Source: Rhodopirellula sp. (GTDB lineage: Bacteria; Planctomycetota; Planctomycetia; Pirellulales; Pirellulaceae). From it: a stretch of 60,006 bases of DNA. Position 1 is the first letter of the stretch, and each line of letters starts with the position of its first letter. Location: contig NZGD01000101.1 of the NCBI GenBank assembly GCA_002690925.1, positions 1 to 60,006 of the forward strand, read 5' to 3'. Shown here piece after piece: positions 18,766-28,598 of this stretch. A program made the position numbers and the translations under genes. The notes beneath the pieces are model-generated. The model had not been told where the DNA came from. It ran no database searches and saw nothing but the letters and a program-made list of their open reading frames with translations.

Positions 18766-19770
18766 ATGCAGACACGACTTCTTGGCAGCACCGACCTGAA
18801 CCTCAGCGTCGTTGGCTTGGGCACATGGGCGATTGGTGGTGGCGAATGGGCATTCGGGTGGGGCGATCAGGATGATGATCAAGCGATCGCTGCGATCAAA
18901 CGAGCTGTGGATGTCGGCGTGAATTGGATCGACACCGCTGCTGTCTACGGACTTGGAAAAAGCGAGACACTGGTGGGCAAAGCAGTTGCAGAGCTTCCCG
19001 TTGGCGATCGGCCTTTGATCGCGACCAAATGCGGCCGGACGAACGCAGGGGACGGTCAGATTGGAAAATCACTGCAGCGTGCCAGCGTCATCGCGGAGTG
19101 TGAAGCCAGCTTGAAACGTTTACAGGTTGATTGCATCGACCTGTACCAAATGCATTGGCCGCAGCCGGACGAGGAAATCGAAGAGGGATGGGAAACGCTC
19201 GTCGACCTGAAAAAACAAGGCAAAGTTCGACACATCGGTGTTTCAAACCACGATGTATCCCAGCTACAACGCTTGCAAAGCATTCATCCCGTCGCTTCAC
19301 TGCAACCGCCTTACAGCATGATTTCAGCTGATGTAGAAAACGAAATCATGCCATTTTGTGGTGAAAATAAAATTGGTGTGGTCTGCTACAGTCCGATGGG
19401 TAAAGGTTTGTTGACAGGTAGCTTCAACGTCGCACGAGCTCGTGATCTATCCGAAAAGGATCACCGCAGTCGTGATCCAAGATTTCAATCACCCCAGCTG
19501 GAAATCAACCTTGAGTTTGTGACTGGCCTGAATGACATCGCAAAGGATCTTGGCTGGACCGTAGCGGAACTTTCCATCGCTTGGGTCTTGCGACGCCCAG
19601 AGGTCACCAGTGCCATTGTGGGTGCTCGTCGCCCCGAACAAATTGAACAAACAGCAATCGCTGGCACCCGGGTCATGTCTGAAGACACCACGGGCGAAGT
19701 ACAGCGATTACTCAACCAACGCAGTGAGGCACTTGCTTCTATGGATGGTATCGAACAGGCACGCGTGTGA
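18766..19770 (+). CDS. Aldo/keto reductase, first gene of a TctA/TctCB operon
   Basis: A 334-residue NADPH-dependent oxidoreductase with the (beta/alpha)8 fold. The catalytic tetrad is visible: Asp and Tyr in NWIDTAAVYGLGKSE, Lys in LIATKCGR and His in DLYQMHWPQP. The cofactor-binding end (AIVGARRPEQIEQT) is present. The substrate cannot be named. Its TGA stop (19768-19770) overlaps the GTG of tctA (GTGA), so it is translationally coupled to a carboxylate transporter; the reductase may act on what is imported. ATG at 18766 is preceded by CGGGAAAA. A second aldo/keto reductase of a different type lies at 56159-57145. Confidence 0.88.
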   Translation: MQTRLLGSTDLNLSVVGLGTWAIGGGEWAFGWGDQDDDQAIAAIKRAVDVGVNWIDTAAVYGLGKSETLVGKAVAELPVGDRPLIATKCGRTNAGDGQIGKSLQRASVIAECEASLKRLQVDCIDLYQMHWPQPDEEIEEGWETLVDLKKQGKVRHIGVSNHDVSQLQRLQSIHPVASLQPPYSMISADVENEIMPFCGENKIGVVCYSPMGKGLLTGSFNVARARDLSEKDHRSRDPRFQSPQLEINLEFVTGLNDIAKDLGWTVAELSIAWVLRRPEVTSAIVGARRPEQIEQTAIAGTRVMSEDTTGEVQRLLNQRSEALASMDGIEQARV

Positions 19771-21302
19771 TCAATTCATTTACTCTGCTAGCAGCTTATC
19801 CGGGCTTTGCAACAGCGTACGAAGCCCTCTGCAGCCCCACCGGACTCGCTGTTGTTGCTATCGGCACGGCGCTGGGAATTTTTGTCGGTGCGGTCCCAGG
19901 TTTGACTGGCACGATGCTGATTGCGTTGGTCTTGCCGTTGACTTATGGTGCTGATCCGCTGCTATCGATGGCATTTCTGATCAGTATTTATGTGGGTGCG
20001 GTCAGTGGTGGAATGATCACCGCAACGCTGCTGAGAATGCCAGGTACTCCAGCGTCGATCATAACAACGCTGGACGGTTACCCGATGGCTCAACAGGGCA
20101 AACCGGGCCGTGCGTTAGGACTGGGGGTCATGGCATCGCTGGCCGGGGGCATGATCTCGTGGGTCTTCCTCGTGCTGCTGACCAGCCCCATTGCCAAGCT
20201 GTCATCCAAATTCGGTTTTTTTGAATATTTTTCACTCGTGATGATGGCTCTGGTTCTGATTGCGACCATCGGTGGTAAGTCACTCTCCAAGTCTCTGTTC
20301 TCAGGTTTCCTTGGAATCTTCTTGGCAATGCCAGGCATCAATGCTGCTACCGGCCAAGCCCGATTAACGTTTGGAATCACCGAATTGAATGATGGTTTCC
20401 AATTGCTGCCCGTGCTGATCGGCTTGTTTGCAGTCAATCAAATCCTGAGAGACATCACCAACATCGAACAAAAATCAAAGCCGATTGAGCTTGGACAGGA
20501 AAGCGTTTTCCTGAGACCAGCAGACTTTATCAAACATGGGGTCAATCTGATTCGCTCATCTGTAATTGGAACGTGGATCGGCATTCTTCCGGGGATTGGA
20601 GCCAACATTGGATCAGTGACCGCGTACAGTGTTTCCAAAAGTCTTTCCAAGACACCTGAAAAATACGGCACAGGTCACGAAGACGGTGTGGTCGCTTCCG
20701 AGGCGGCCAACAACGCAACCATTGGCGGTGCACTCATTCCTCTGATCGCCATGGGCCTTCCGGGCAGTGTCGTCGAGGCTGTCCTGTTGGGTGCATTGGT
20801 CATTCATGGCCTGCAACCTGGGCCGCGTTTGTTCAGCGAGAGTCCGGAAATGGTTTACACCATTATGGGCGCCATGCTGATTGCCAACATGGTCATGGCC
20901 GCAACGATGATAATTTCGATGCGTCTGCTGGCGAAAGTGGTGCATGTCCCTCGCCCCTATCTGCTTCCTGTCATTCTTTGTTTTTGCGTGATCGGATCGT
21001 TCGCACTTTCGAACCGATTGTTTGATGTCTGGGTCATGCTGGGATTTGGTGTCCTGGGTTTTCTTCTTGAATCAGTCAAAATCCCGTTGGCACCGTTCAT
21101 CATTGGTTTTGTACTTGGCCCTATCGCTGAGGAGAACCTTAGCCTTGGTCTGCAAGCTTCCAATGGTAGTTTTTGGCCAATTGTGACCCAACCACTTTCG
21201 CTGGTCTTCATCTTGATCGCCCTCGCGATGTTGCTGGTTCCTCACTTGAAAACGAGACTTGGTTCAGTGTTAACGGCATCACCGCAGGAGCCACTGAAAT
21301 GA
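19767..21302 (+). CDS. tctA: Tripartite tricarboxylate transporter large permease (TctA family)
   Basis: The 511-residue membrane protein begins at GTG 19767, overlapping the previous stop. It shows the TctA features: GIFVGAVPGLTGTMLIALVLP near residue 40, YVGAVSGGMITATLLRMPGTPAS, and the second half repeat GIGANIGSVTAYSVSK followed by a conserved EAANNATIGGALIPL motif. About eleven or twelve membrane segments are apparent. TctA is the large permease of secondary transporters that use an extracytoplasmic binding protein (TctC) and a small membrane subunit (TctB). Here the TctC and TctB functions are fused in the next gene, with which it shares an ATGA overlap. The transported acid is unknown. 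Confidence 0.93.
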   Translation: MINSFTLLAAYPGFATAYEALCSPTGLAVVAIGTALGIFVGAVPGLTGTMLIALVLPLTYGADPLLSMAFLISIYVGAVSGGMITATLLRMPGTPASIITTLDGYPMAQQGKPGRALGLGVMASLAGGMISWVFLVLLTSPIAKLSSKFGFFEYFSLVMMALVLIATIGGKSLSKSLFSGFLGIFLAMPGINAATGQARLTFGITELNDGFQLLPVLIGLFAVNQILRDITNIEQKSKPIELGQESVFLRPADFIKHGVNLIRSSVIGTWIGILPGIGANIGSVTAYSVSKSLSKTPEKYGTGHEDGVVASEAANNATIGGALIPLIAMGLPGSVVEAVLLGALVIHGLQPGPRLFSESPEMVYTIMGAMLIANMVMAATMIISMRLLAKVVHVPRPYLLPVILCFCVIGSFALSNRLFDVWVMLGFGVLGFLLESVKIPLAPFIIGFVLGPIAEENLSLGLQASNGSFWPIVTQPLSLVFILIALAMLLVPHLKTRLGSVLTASPQEPLK

Positions 21303-22666
21303 AAATACCAACGATCCTCTGGCACGTCGCTTCAGTGACAGCCATCGCTGCGTTGATTGGCTGGCAAGTCCTCCGTTCCACATCAGAATCAGCAGAAACC
21401 GGATACCCCGAACGCCCCATTCATATCGTCGTTCCTTACGATGCTGGTGGTGGAAGTGATACGTTTGTCCGCATCCTGCAAAAAGGAATCTCCGAGGATC
21501 AACTGCTGGATCAACCTCTCGTCATCATCAACCAACCGGGAGGCAGCGGAACCATTGGCAGTCGTGAAGTAAAAAACGCTGATCCAGATGGCTACAAAAT
21601 CCTCTGTCACCACAACGCGATCATCACTGCAAAACTTGCAGAAACAGTTGATTACGGTCCAGAAGCATTTGAACCGATCGCAATGACTGGTGAGATGTCG
21701 ATGGTCATCCTGGTTCGGGACGATTCACCAATCAAGAACATCGTCGATCTTCTGCAGACTGCGAAAGACAAACCAAGCACCGTTCGTTTTGGAGCGAACA
21801 AAGGTGCCCCTGCTTACTTCACTACTCTACAGCTACAAAAAGCGTTGCCGGGCGCAGAACTCAGCATCGTGTCGGCAGGCGGCGGAGCAGATCGCTACAG
21901 CAAAATCCTCGGTGGTCACCTTGAAGCCGGGATTTTTTCGCTCTCGGAATACCTCGATTTTCGCGGAGTCGAAGGTACACCTGCAGATGAAAACATTCGT
22001 GCCATTGCCCTATTGAGCAAGGAACGCCACGAGTCGATTCCAGATGTGCCCACAGCCACTGAGATGGAAATCCCCGTGGTACTCACCAATGCGAACTACT
22101 GGTGGGCCCCCAAAGAAACACCACCAGAGATTCTCGACTTCTGGGCCAATGTACTCGCAAAGGCAATGCAAAACGAAACCGTGCTGACGGAACTGGCACG
22201 CCTACGGATGGACCCGAGTTACGAGAGAGACTCCGAGCTGCAAGAACGACTCGATAACAGCATCAAACAATTCAATTTGGTAGCAGAGCAAGAACAGACA
22301 TGGCTACCAGATTTCACCGTTTATGTCGGCATACTGCTGGCGATCTTTTTGGCATGGGCTGTTCTCGAAGCAATCATGCGGAAAAGCGATGATGAACCAG
22401 CAGCTACTCCTCTCATGTCGGAACCGTTTCGAAAACGACCGGACATTGCGATCGTCTGCTTTGGCCTGTTGTGTGGATATGTCCTGCTGCTGTCCACCGG
22501 ATGGCTGCCGTTTGCAATCGCTTCAGCTGCCATGGTGGCACTGATTGGCGGGCAAATGATGCGAGGTGCTCCTGCACGCTGGATCGTGCTGCTGGAACTC
22601 GCGGTCCTGACCGGACTCGGAAGCCAGTTCATCTTTACCGAAGTGTTCGTTACTCCGTTGCCGTAA
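21299..22666 (+). CDS. Fused TctC-type solute-binding protein and TctB-type membrane subunit
   Basis: The ATG at 21299 overlaps the tctA stop (ATGA). After a membrane segment (residues 5-25) the first about 320 residues are TctC-like: RPIHIVVPYDAGGGSDTFVR, then INQPGGSGTIGSREV and DGYKILCHH. From about residue 330 (LPDFTVYVGILLAIFLAW) the protein becomes hydrophobic, with four membrane segments ending in FTEVFVTPLP, which is how TctB proteins end. Separate tctC and tctB genes are usual; here one 455-residue chain carries both, so the binding protein is tethered to the membrane subunit. Topology (binding domain outside, then the membrane bundle) is consistent. The fusion point has no stop codon and no frameshift sign. 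Confidence 0.82.
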   Translation: MKIPTILWHVASVTAIAALIGWQVLRSTSESAETGYPERPIHIVVPYDAGGGSDTFVRILQKGISEDQLLDQPLVIINQPGGSGTIGSREVKNADPDGYKILCHHNAIITAKLAETVDYGPEAFEPIAMTGEMSMVILVRDDSPIKNIVDLLQTAKDKPSTVRFGANKGAPAYFTTLQLQKALPGAELSIVSAGGGADRYSKILGGHLEAGIFSLSEYLDFRGVEGTPADENIRAIALLSKERHESIPDVPTATEMEIPVVLTNANYWWAPKETPPEILDFWANVLAKAMQNETVLTELARLRMDPSYERDSELQERLDNSIKQFNLVAEQEQTWLPDFTVYVGILLAIFLAWAVLEAIMRKSDDEPAATPLMSEPFRKRPDIAIVCFGLLCGYVLLLSTGWLPFAIASAAMVALIGGQMMRGAPARWIVLLELAVLTGLGSQFIFTEVFVTPLP

Positions 22667-22735
22667 CATCGACGCATCAAAGCAATAACGTCAAAACACT
22701 TTTGTCTTGTGGCTCACATTCGCTCCACTGCCACA

Positions 22736-23830
22736 TCAGTTGATAAGCAGAGCTTCGATCTCAGCACGCGGGACCATATTCATAACGAGAGGTTGCGAGA
22801 AGTCATCCTGTGACTGCTGCCACGTCACGATGTAATGGTCCGCAGTTACGAGCACATCCACATATCGGCTACATCCCGTCCCGTGAGGGCTGACAAACAT
22901 GGGATGGTTCACAGATAAACGCTGCACCGTGTTCAAATCGCCATTCTGACAATAGGCAACACCGCCCAATTCTTCACAGGAATATCCACGAGGGCGTTTA
23001 ACAGCCGTAGCATGTTGATCCAAATCACGAACACATTCCCCACCATCGTAGAACAACAACTGCACGTCTTGATCTGCCAAAACACCGACGCGAGGCAAAT
23101 TGACGAGCGCAGTTCCCCGAGTCATCGCCACGTCCCATGTGAAACCACGAGGAAAAAAAGTCAGGTTCGCATGTTGCACACTTAACGCTCGATCATCCAG
23201 CAAGACATAACCGGTGTTGGAACTGGTCCAGCAAAAAGGATGAGTACAAAATAGCAGGCAGTCCGCACCTTCGTGCGATCCCAGAAAAGGATCCTTGATG
23301 TGCAGGAACCTTGGATCATCGGTCTCAAGAACCGTTTCCACTGCGGCATTTGAAAGCTGGGCCATGGAATTGGCAACCAGGCGATCAATCGTCCAGACTC
23401 CCGTCCCCGGTTTCAGATGTGAACTTAACTCTTCGGGATAACCCATACCCTGTTTCTCGGTGGAAACAAACAGCTCAACGCGATCGTCGATGAATCGCAA
23501 TGCGGCACCCTCTATCGACAACACTTCCCGCGTCCCCACGTTCAAATCCGCTTTGGAAAGAGTCAGCGATTGCTGAAACGTCTGAGCGTTATCATCGGAA
23601 CGGTAAATCGCGAGTTCCAGTCCACGTTCACCTGCTCCTAAACCAGTTCGTGAATCACCCTGATTACGAAACCGACCTGTCAGCCAAAGCGTTCCTTCCT
23701 GATCCTGGACCATGTTGCCACCACCGAACCAGTGTCCTGTTCCTGGTCTTTGGGGAGGGACAATGACTTGTGCCTGATCCTGATCAATCAATCTCGAGGC
23801 AACTGCCTTCAGACGGGCTGTAATATCCAA
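22736..23830 (-). CDS. Beta-propeller protein with Asp-box, glycoside-hydrolase-like
   Basis: The frame reads about 364 residues. No ATG serves as start; TTG at 23836 or TTG at 23830 are the options, and I list the latter because TAGG lies eight bases before it. The protein shows an Asp-box (YRSDDNAQTF) and a KDP motif (HIKDPFLGSHEG), both seen in five- or six-bladed propeller enzymes such as GH32, GH43 and sialidase relatives. I see no definite catalytic trio, so the reaction is not assigned. No signal peptide is visible, suggesting a cytoplasmic location unless the start is wrong. It converges on the TctCB fusion. Confidence 0.6.
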   Translation of the reverse strand: MDITARLKAVASRLIDQDQAQVIVPPQRPGTGHWFGGGNMVQDQEGTLWLTGRFRNQGDSRTGLGAGERGLELAIYRSDDNAQTFQQSLTLSKADLNVGTREVLSIEGAALRFIDDRVELFVSTEKQGMGYPEELSSHLKPGTGVWTIDRLVANSMAQLSNAAVETVLETDDPRFLHIKDPFLGSHEGADCLLFCTHPFCWTSSNTGYVLLDDRALSVQHANLTFFPRGFTWDVAMTRGTALVNLPRVGVLADQDVQLLFYDGGECVRDLDQHATAVKRPRGYSCEELGGVAYCQNGDLNTVQRLSVNHPMFVSPHGTGCSRYVDVLVTADHYIVTWQQSQDDFSQPLVMNMVPRAEIEALLIN

Positions 23831-24087
23831 ATTCAAAACCTACTGGAACGGAACAAAAAAACTCGACAGCTGAAAAACTGCTGATTCGCGGCGTGATTCA
23901 TCAAAAATCGGCAACGCATGAGATGTGCGAAAGCATAGCAAACGGAACGCTTAATGCGGCACGCCATCTCATTGCGGTCGGCAAACCAGTTTGAACGACC
24001 GCGTACGAACAGTGATTCAGGCAGGAGCAATCCATGCTCATTACTCCTTATTCACCTTCCCCGCATTCGCCACAATTTTCATGCGAC

Positions 24088-25395
24088 TCAGTTTTCTAAG
24101 CAGTACAAATATTCCTGACGTTGATCATTTTCAAAATGTGCTACGCGGGTATAGACACGACTTCCACAAATCGCAGGGGTGGAAAACACGCTGTCACCGA
24201 GCTTGTTTTCGGCGACTTTTTGAAATGAATCCGGGCTCGCCTTGAACAAAAATGTCTGGCCTGCCTCATTCGCTGCGTAAATCAAATCTCCCACCATGAC
24301 AGGTGAACTACTGAAGGTGCCACCCAGTCGCTTCTTCCACATTTCTTTTCCATCGCGGCAACGAAAGCAAGCGGCAATCCCAGCATCCAGTGTGGCATAC
24401 AAATAGCCATCACATTGAAGCATCGAAGGCACATAAACACGACTTTTGTTTTGCCAAACGATCTCACCCGAACCATCTGCCTTTACAGCCGACACATGAT
24501 TGGTGGGATATCCACCGCTGGTAAAAACGTGGTCTCCGTCAGTCACTGCACTGGTAACACATTCTGTTGTTGCCCCTTCAATTTCCCAGATTTTCTCTCC
24601 GGTCAAAGGATCAAGGCTGGTGACCAAGTCACCCCCGCTCAGAATCAACTGATCGCGACCAGCAGCATTGAGAATGATCGGCGACGCATAGTTCGGTTTG
24701 GATGGCCGATCCCGCTTCCAAACAACCTTGCCGGTATCACGGTTCAAACCAACCACGACCCCACCACTTTTGTTGTCCGCCGAAACGATCACAAGAGCAC
24801 CAAAGATTGCGGGCGATGCACCATAGCCTTGATGCAACACATAATCTGAAATCCTCTTCTGCCAAAGAATCTCGCCGTCCAGATCAAGTGCTGTGGTCCA
24901 TAACGCATTGTCATTCATGAAATTGATGAAGAGTTTTTGGCCATCAGTTGCAACAGAGGAAGAGGCCAAGGACGCCTTCTTGTTCAGCTGATTACTGCTC
25001 CTATTGGCGAACCCGCCCGTGTGAACCACCGTCTGCCAATTCAGCTTACCGGTGTCACGATCGACACTGACAACCGACTGTTCTTCCTTGCTCGCATCGG
25101 CAGTCGCGAGGAACACCTGATCGGCAAAGACCGTGGGCGAACCATGCCCACGACCCACGATCGGTAACCGCCAGCGAACATTTTCCGTTGGACTCCACTG
25201 AGTGGGAGGCTGCTGATCCCCAACGGCCACCCCATCTTGACCGTGTCCACGCCACCAAGGCCAATCATTTTCTGATATCGAAGGCCGTTCAGCCAGCACA
25301 CCACCGGCTGTTGCAATCACCAGAATAAGACAAAGAACTTTGGGGTGGGTGATGCGCCAAACGCTGGCCAGCGAGATTCTGTTTCGTAGAGTCAT
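24088..25395 (-). CDS. Secreted PQQ-like beta-propeller repeat protein
   Basis: The 435-residue protein has an N-terminal signal segment (VLCLILVIATAGGVLA) and then the DWPWWRGHGQDG opening common in planctomycete PQQ-repeat proteins. The propeller blades show recurrent patterns such as VVSVDRDTGKLNWQ, VGLNRDTGKVVWKR, TSLDPLTGEKIWEI and FRCRDGKEMWKKR. Such propellers resemble BamB or quinoprotein dehydrogenase scaffolds; no PQQ ligand set or haem motif can be identified, so enzymatic activity is not claimed. It is divergent from the VOC protein, with 168 bases between starts. No Shine-Dalgarno sequence is obvious before ATG 25395. Confidence 0.82.
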   Translation of the reverse strand: MTLRNRISLASVWRITHPKVLCLILVIATAGGVLAERPSISENDWPWWRGHGQDGVAVGDQQPPTQWSPTENVRWRLPIVGRGHGSPTVFADQVFLATADASKEEQSVVSVDRDTGKLNWQTVVHTGGFANRSSNQLNKKASLASSSVATDGQKLFINFMNDNALWTTALDLDGEILWQKRISDYVLHQGYGASPAIFGALVIVSADNKSGGVVVGLNRDTGKVVWKRDRPSKPNYASPIILNAAGRDQLILSGGDLVTSLDPLTGEKIWEIEGATTECVTSAVTDGDHVFTSGGYPTNHVSAVKADGSGEIVWQNKSRVYVPSMLQCDGYLYATLDAGIAACFRCRDGKEMWKKRLGGTFSSSPVMVGDLIYAANEAGQTFLFKASPDSFQKVAENKLGDSVFSTPAICGSRVYTRVAHFENDQRQEYLYCLEN

Positions 25396-25563
25396 TGCAA
25401 TCAGACTTCAAGTTTCAATGGGTAACCAAGGCACCAACACGACTCTGCAAACGCTGATTTCCCTGATCACTGGATTCAGTGAAGGGCAATCACGAGTTCA
25501 AAAAATGTTAATATTTACAGCTGGTGCTTCTTATTTTATCCGCTACCCCTGTGATGATACCCG

Positions 25564-25983
25564 ATGTCCATCCAACCGTTTCACCTTGCATTCCCCGTCC
25601 GTGACATTCCCGAGGCGAGGGCTTTCTACGGAGGACTTCTGGGGCTTTCAGAGGGGCGAAGCAGTGAAGAATGGATCGACTTTGATATGTACGGACATCA
25701 AGTGGTCACCCACCTTGACCGGAATCTCAACAAATCAACACATCACAATGAAGTTGATGGGCATGCTGTCCCGGTACCACACTTTGGGGTGGTACTGACG
25801 ATGGATGACTGGCGAGCCCTACGCGATCGTTTGGTCGCTGAAAAAGTAAAATTCCAAATCGAACCTTATATCAGATTTGAGGGTCAAGTCGGTGAGCAGG
25901 CAACCATGTTCTTTCTTGATCCCTCCGGTAATGCTCTGGAATTCAAGGCATTTGCTGACATGTCGCAACTATTTGCAAAGTAA
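25564..25983 (+). CDS. VOC-superfamily (glyoxalase/dioxygenase-like) protein
   Basis: A 139-residue protein made of one vicinal-oxygen-chelate module: [19 protein letters not shown] at the start, the middle PHFGVVL strand, and the end [15 protein letters not shown]. Potential metal ligands are the His at residue 7, the His in PHFG and the Glu in ALEFK. Proteins of this type include dioxygenases, glyoxalases and antibiotic-binding proteins; nothing selects one. The start ATG 25564 follows an AT-rich stretch at about 25505-25540 that may contain the promoter. It is divergent from the PQQ-like protein. Confidence 0.85.
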   Translation: MSIQPFHLAFPVRDIPEARAFYGGLLGLSEGRSSEEWIDFDMYGHQVVTHLDRNLNKSTHHNEVDGHAVPVPHFGVVLTMDDWRALRDRLVAEKVKFQIEPYIRFEGQVGEQATMFFLDPSGNALEFKAFADMSQLFAK

Positions 25984-26312
25984 CAGGCCAATCTCGCATC
26001 AACTATGATATGGGCTCACCAGGCGGTGTTTTTGCTCTTCCCGGTAGTTCAGTACTCAACATTCCCAAGACTCCACTGAAAATGCGAATTCTCTCCTATC
26101 AGACCAAATTGAATCGCTAATTGCGGGCTCTGTGATTCGAAGCAAGTCGCAATCGGAGAGGCACAGAATTGGTGAGGACAGGCGACAAGAAGCTAGAACA
26201 AGCTTTCCTGAATCGCATTTACGGTCAGAACTCGAGTCGTACTGCCAACCTGTTTCCGTTAATCTATTCCTCAACCATCACTTCTGTTTTCACCTCGCAT
26301 TAGGATTCTCGC
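25984..26312. other. Intergenic stretch with no gene seen
   Basis: About 330 bases between the VOC gene and the acyltransferase/AMP-ligase gene. A short minus-strand frame (26056-26274) has no motif and no ribosome site. I see no hairpin or strong promoter box; the right end carries TAGGA at 26301-26305, which serves as the ribosome site of the next gene. Confidence 0.5.
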
Positions 26313-28598
26313 GTGGACGGTTGGCAAATTATCCTGACGGTTTTGGTCGTTGGTCTTGTGGCACTGGGCTTGATGTTGCTCATCGCCCCCCGATTTACCA
26401 TCCGATTGCCCATCGCAGTGGTACTTTCGCTGCTGTACCGAAAACAGATCGTCGGACTCGAAAATATTCCCAAAGATCAGGGGTGTGTGGTTGTTAGCAA
26501 TCACGTTTCATGGATCGACGGAGTGCTTTTGTTGTGGATGTTGCCACGCAACATCCGATTCGTCGTTGACGGAGGAAACTTTACGAATCCATTGCTCAAG
26601 GGATTGGCAGATCGGTTCGGCACCATTTTGATGTCAGCCAATCCCAAGTCGATAGGGCGAGCCTTGAAGGAAGGCAGAGAGGGCGTCAAAGCAGGGGACC
26701 TGATCGGTATTTTTCCAGAAGGCACACTCACTCGAACCGGGCAACTGCAAACCTTCAAGCCTGGCTACCAGAAAATGCTCAAGGGTACGGATGGCTGCAT
26801 CCTGCCCATCTACATGGAAGGAATGTGGGGCAGCATTTTCAGCCATTCAGGCGGCAAACTGTTCTTCAAATGGCCCAATAAATTCCGCAGAAGACTGACG
26901 CTCCACGTCGGAAAGCCACTTACGCCTGAAACACCCCTTTCACACGTTCGCTCAAGTGTTTTGGCACTGGGTGCTAAGGCAACCATTCACAATCGCAGGG
27001 AATTCCCAATCCTTGCCAAACGCATCATCCGGGTTTGGAGAAAGCGGTGGAAGTCCTTGCAAGCAGCAGACTCCTTGGGTCAGCAAGCAAGCGGACGGTC
27101 GATGCTGTTACGTGTATTCGCACTAAGACGTGTCTTACGGCGTGAAGTCTTTTCAAAAGACGAACAATTTGTCGGTGTGCTGTTACCACCCAGTGTTGGT
27201 GGTGTTGCTGTTAATGTAGCTCTGGCCATGGATCGCAGAGTTGCGGCAAACCTGAACTACACTGTAAGCAGCGATGTAGTGAACCACTGCATTAAAGATG
27301 TGGGTATCAAACATGTTCTCACAACTGAGAAATTCATCAGCAAGACCGGACTGGAAGTTGATGCTGACATGGTGATGCTGGATACACTGCGGGATAAAGT
27401 AACCGTTTTCGATAAGACACTGGCATTTGTACAAGCGTATTTAATCCCAGCATCATTACTTGATCTTCTCTTAGGACTGAACAAGATAAAGGCAGATGAC
27501 CTGCTGACAGTGATCTTCACAAGCGGCTCAACGGGGATGCCCAAAGGTGTTCTACTGAGCAACGCCAACATCAGCCACAATGTGGATGCGATTGATCGCG
27601 CGGTGCGATTGAACAGCAAGGATACTGTTCTGGGCATTCTTCCGTTCTTTCACTCCTTTGGATACTCAGTGACCTTGTGGGCAGTTCAAACCTTGGGCCC
27701 CTGTGCTGTTTACCACTTCAATCCACTCGACGCAAAGCAGGTTGGGAAGCTATCGGAAAAATTTGGAGTGACCGTTCTACTGGGTACTCCGACATTCCTG
27801 CGTGGCTACCTTCGTCGAGTCAAACCCGAACAGTTTTCAAAACTCGATGTGGTGGTGGTTGGTGCTGAAAAAATGCCGGGCGAGCTATTTAAAGCATTTG
27901 AAGACAAGTTTGGGGTAAGGCCTGTCGAAGGCTATGGGGCAACCGAACTAAGCCCCTTGGTATCCGTGAACATTCCCCCCTCACGATCACCTGCAAAGTT
28001 CCAGCCCGATCGGGTCGAAGGGTCGGTAGGACGTCCCCTGCCGGGCGTCTCAGCGAGAGTAGTCACTCCTGACACAGATCATGAACTCGACACAAACGAA
28101 GATGGCATGCTGCTGATCTCAGGCCCGAATGTGATGCAAGGCTACGCCAATCGTGAAGATTTGACCAAAGAAACGATCCACAATGGATGGTACGTGACCG
28201 GTGACATCGCCCACATTGATCAGCAGGGCTTCATTCACATCACCGGAAGACTCAGTCGATTTTCAAAAATCGGAGGTGAAATGGTGCCACATGTACGTGT
28301 CGAAGAAGAATTGGGAAAATCATTCTGCGAAGGTGAGGATGATGAACAAGTACGCTTGTGCGTGACAGCTGTACCGGATGCCAAAAAAGGAGAGCGGCTG
28401 ATTGTCCTGCATCTTAAAACAGAAAAGGACATCACAGAGGTTCGAAAATCACTCAGCGAAGTCGGTCTGCCGAATTTGTTTATCCCCGCTCAAGACAGTT
28501 TTATTGAGGTTGAAGAAATCCCCATGCTTGGAACAGGAAAACTCGACCTCAAAGGTGCAAAACAGATGGCCGCAGATCTGGTTGCAGCAGGAACATAA
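26313..28598 (+). CDS. Fused 1-acyl-glycerophosphate-type acyltransferase and acyl-CoA/ACP synthetase (Aas-like)
   Basis: The 761-residue protein starts with a membrane helix (residues 5-26). The acyltransferase domain has the HxxxxD motif as NHVSWID (63-69) and FPEGT (134-138). The second half is an AMP-forming ligase with FTSGSTGMPKGVLLS (about 402-416), GYGATELSPL and the YVTGDIAHID motif. This is the Aas layout, which activates fatty acids and re-acylates lysophospholipids; here there is no TM transporter domain. GTG 26313 has TAGGA 7-8 bases upstream. Its stop TAA shares the last A with the ATG of the next gene, so the two are translationally coupled. Confidence 0.88.
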   Translation: MDGWQIILTVLVVGLVALGLMLLIAPRFTIRLPIAVVLSLLYRKQIVGLENIPKDQGCVVVSNHVSWIDGVLLLWMLPRNIRFVVDGGNFTNPLLKGLADRFGTILMSANPKSIGRALKEGREGVKAGDLIGIFPEGTLTRTGQLQTFKPGYQKMLKGTDGCILPIYMEGMWGSIFSHSGGKLFFKWPNKFRRRLTLHVGKPLTPETPLSHVRSSVLALGAKATIHNRREFPILAKRIIRVWRKRWKSLQAADSLGQQASGRSMLLRVFALRRVLRREVFSKDEQFVGVLLPPSVGGVAVNVALAMDRRVAANLNYTVSSDVVNHCIKDVGIKHVLTTEKFISKTGLEVDADMVMLDTLRDKVTVFDKTLAFVQAYLIPASLLDLLLGLNKIKADDLLTVIFTSGSTGMPKGVLLSNANISHNVDAIDRAVRLNSKDTVLGILPFFHSFGYSVTLWAVQTLGPCAVYHFNPLDAKQVGKLSEKFGVTVLLGTPTFLRGYLRRVKPEQFSKLDVVVVGAEKMPGELFKAFEDKFGVRPVEGYGATELSPLVSVNIPPSRSPAKFQPDRVEGSVGRPLPGVSARVVTPDTDHELDTNEDGMLLISGPNVMQGYANREDLTKETIHNGWYVTGDIAHIDQQGFIHITGRLSRFSKIGGEMVPHVRVEEELGKSFCEGEDDEQVRLCVTAVPDAKKGERLIVLHLKTEKDITEVRKSLSEVGLPNLFIPAQDSFIEVEEIPMLGTGKLDLKGAKQMAADLVAAGT

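Noticed and set aside
22708..22735. TGTGGC/GCCACA inverted repeat between tctCB and the propeller gene
   Set aside because: Six-base arms with a 16-base loop and no T-run; too weak to call a terminator.
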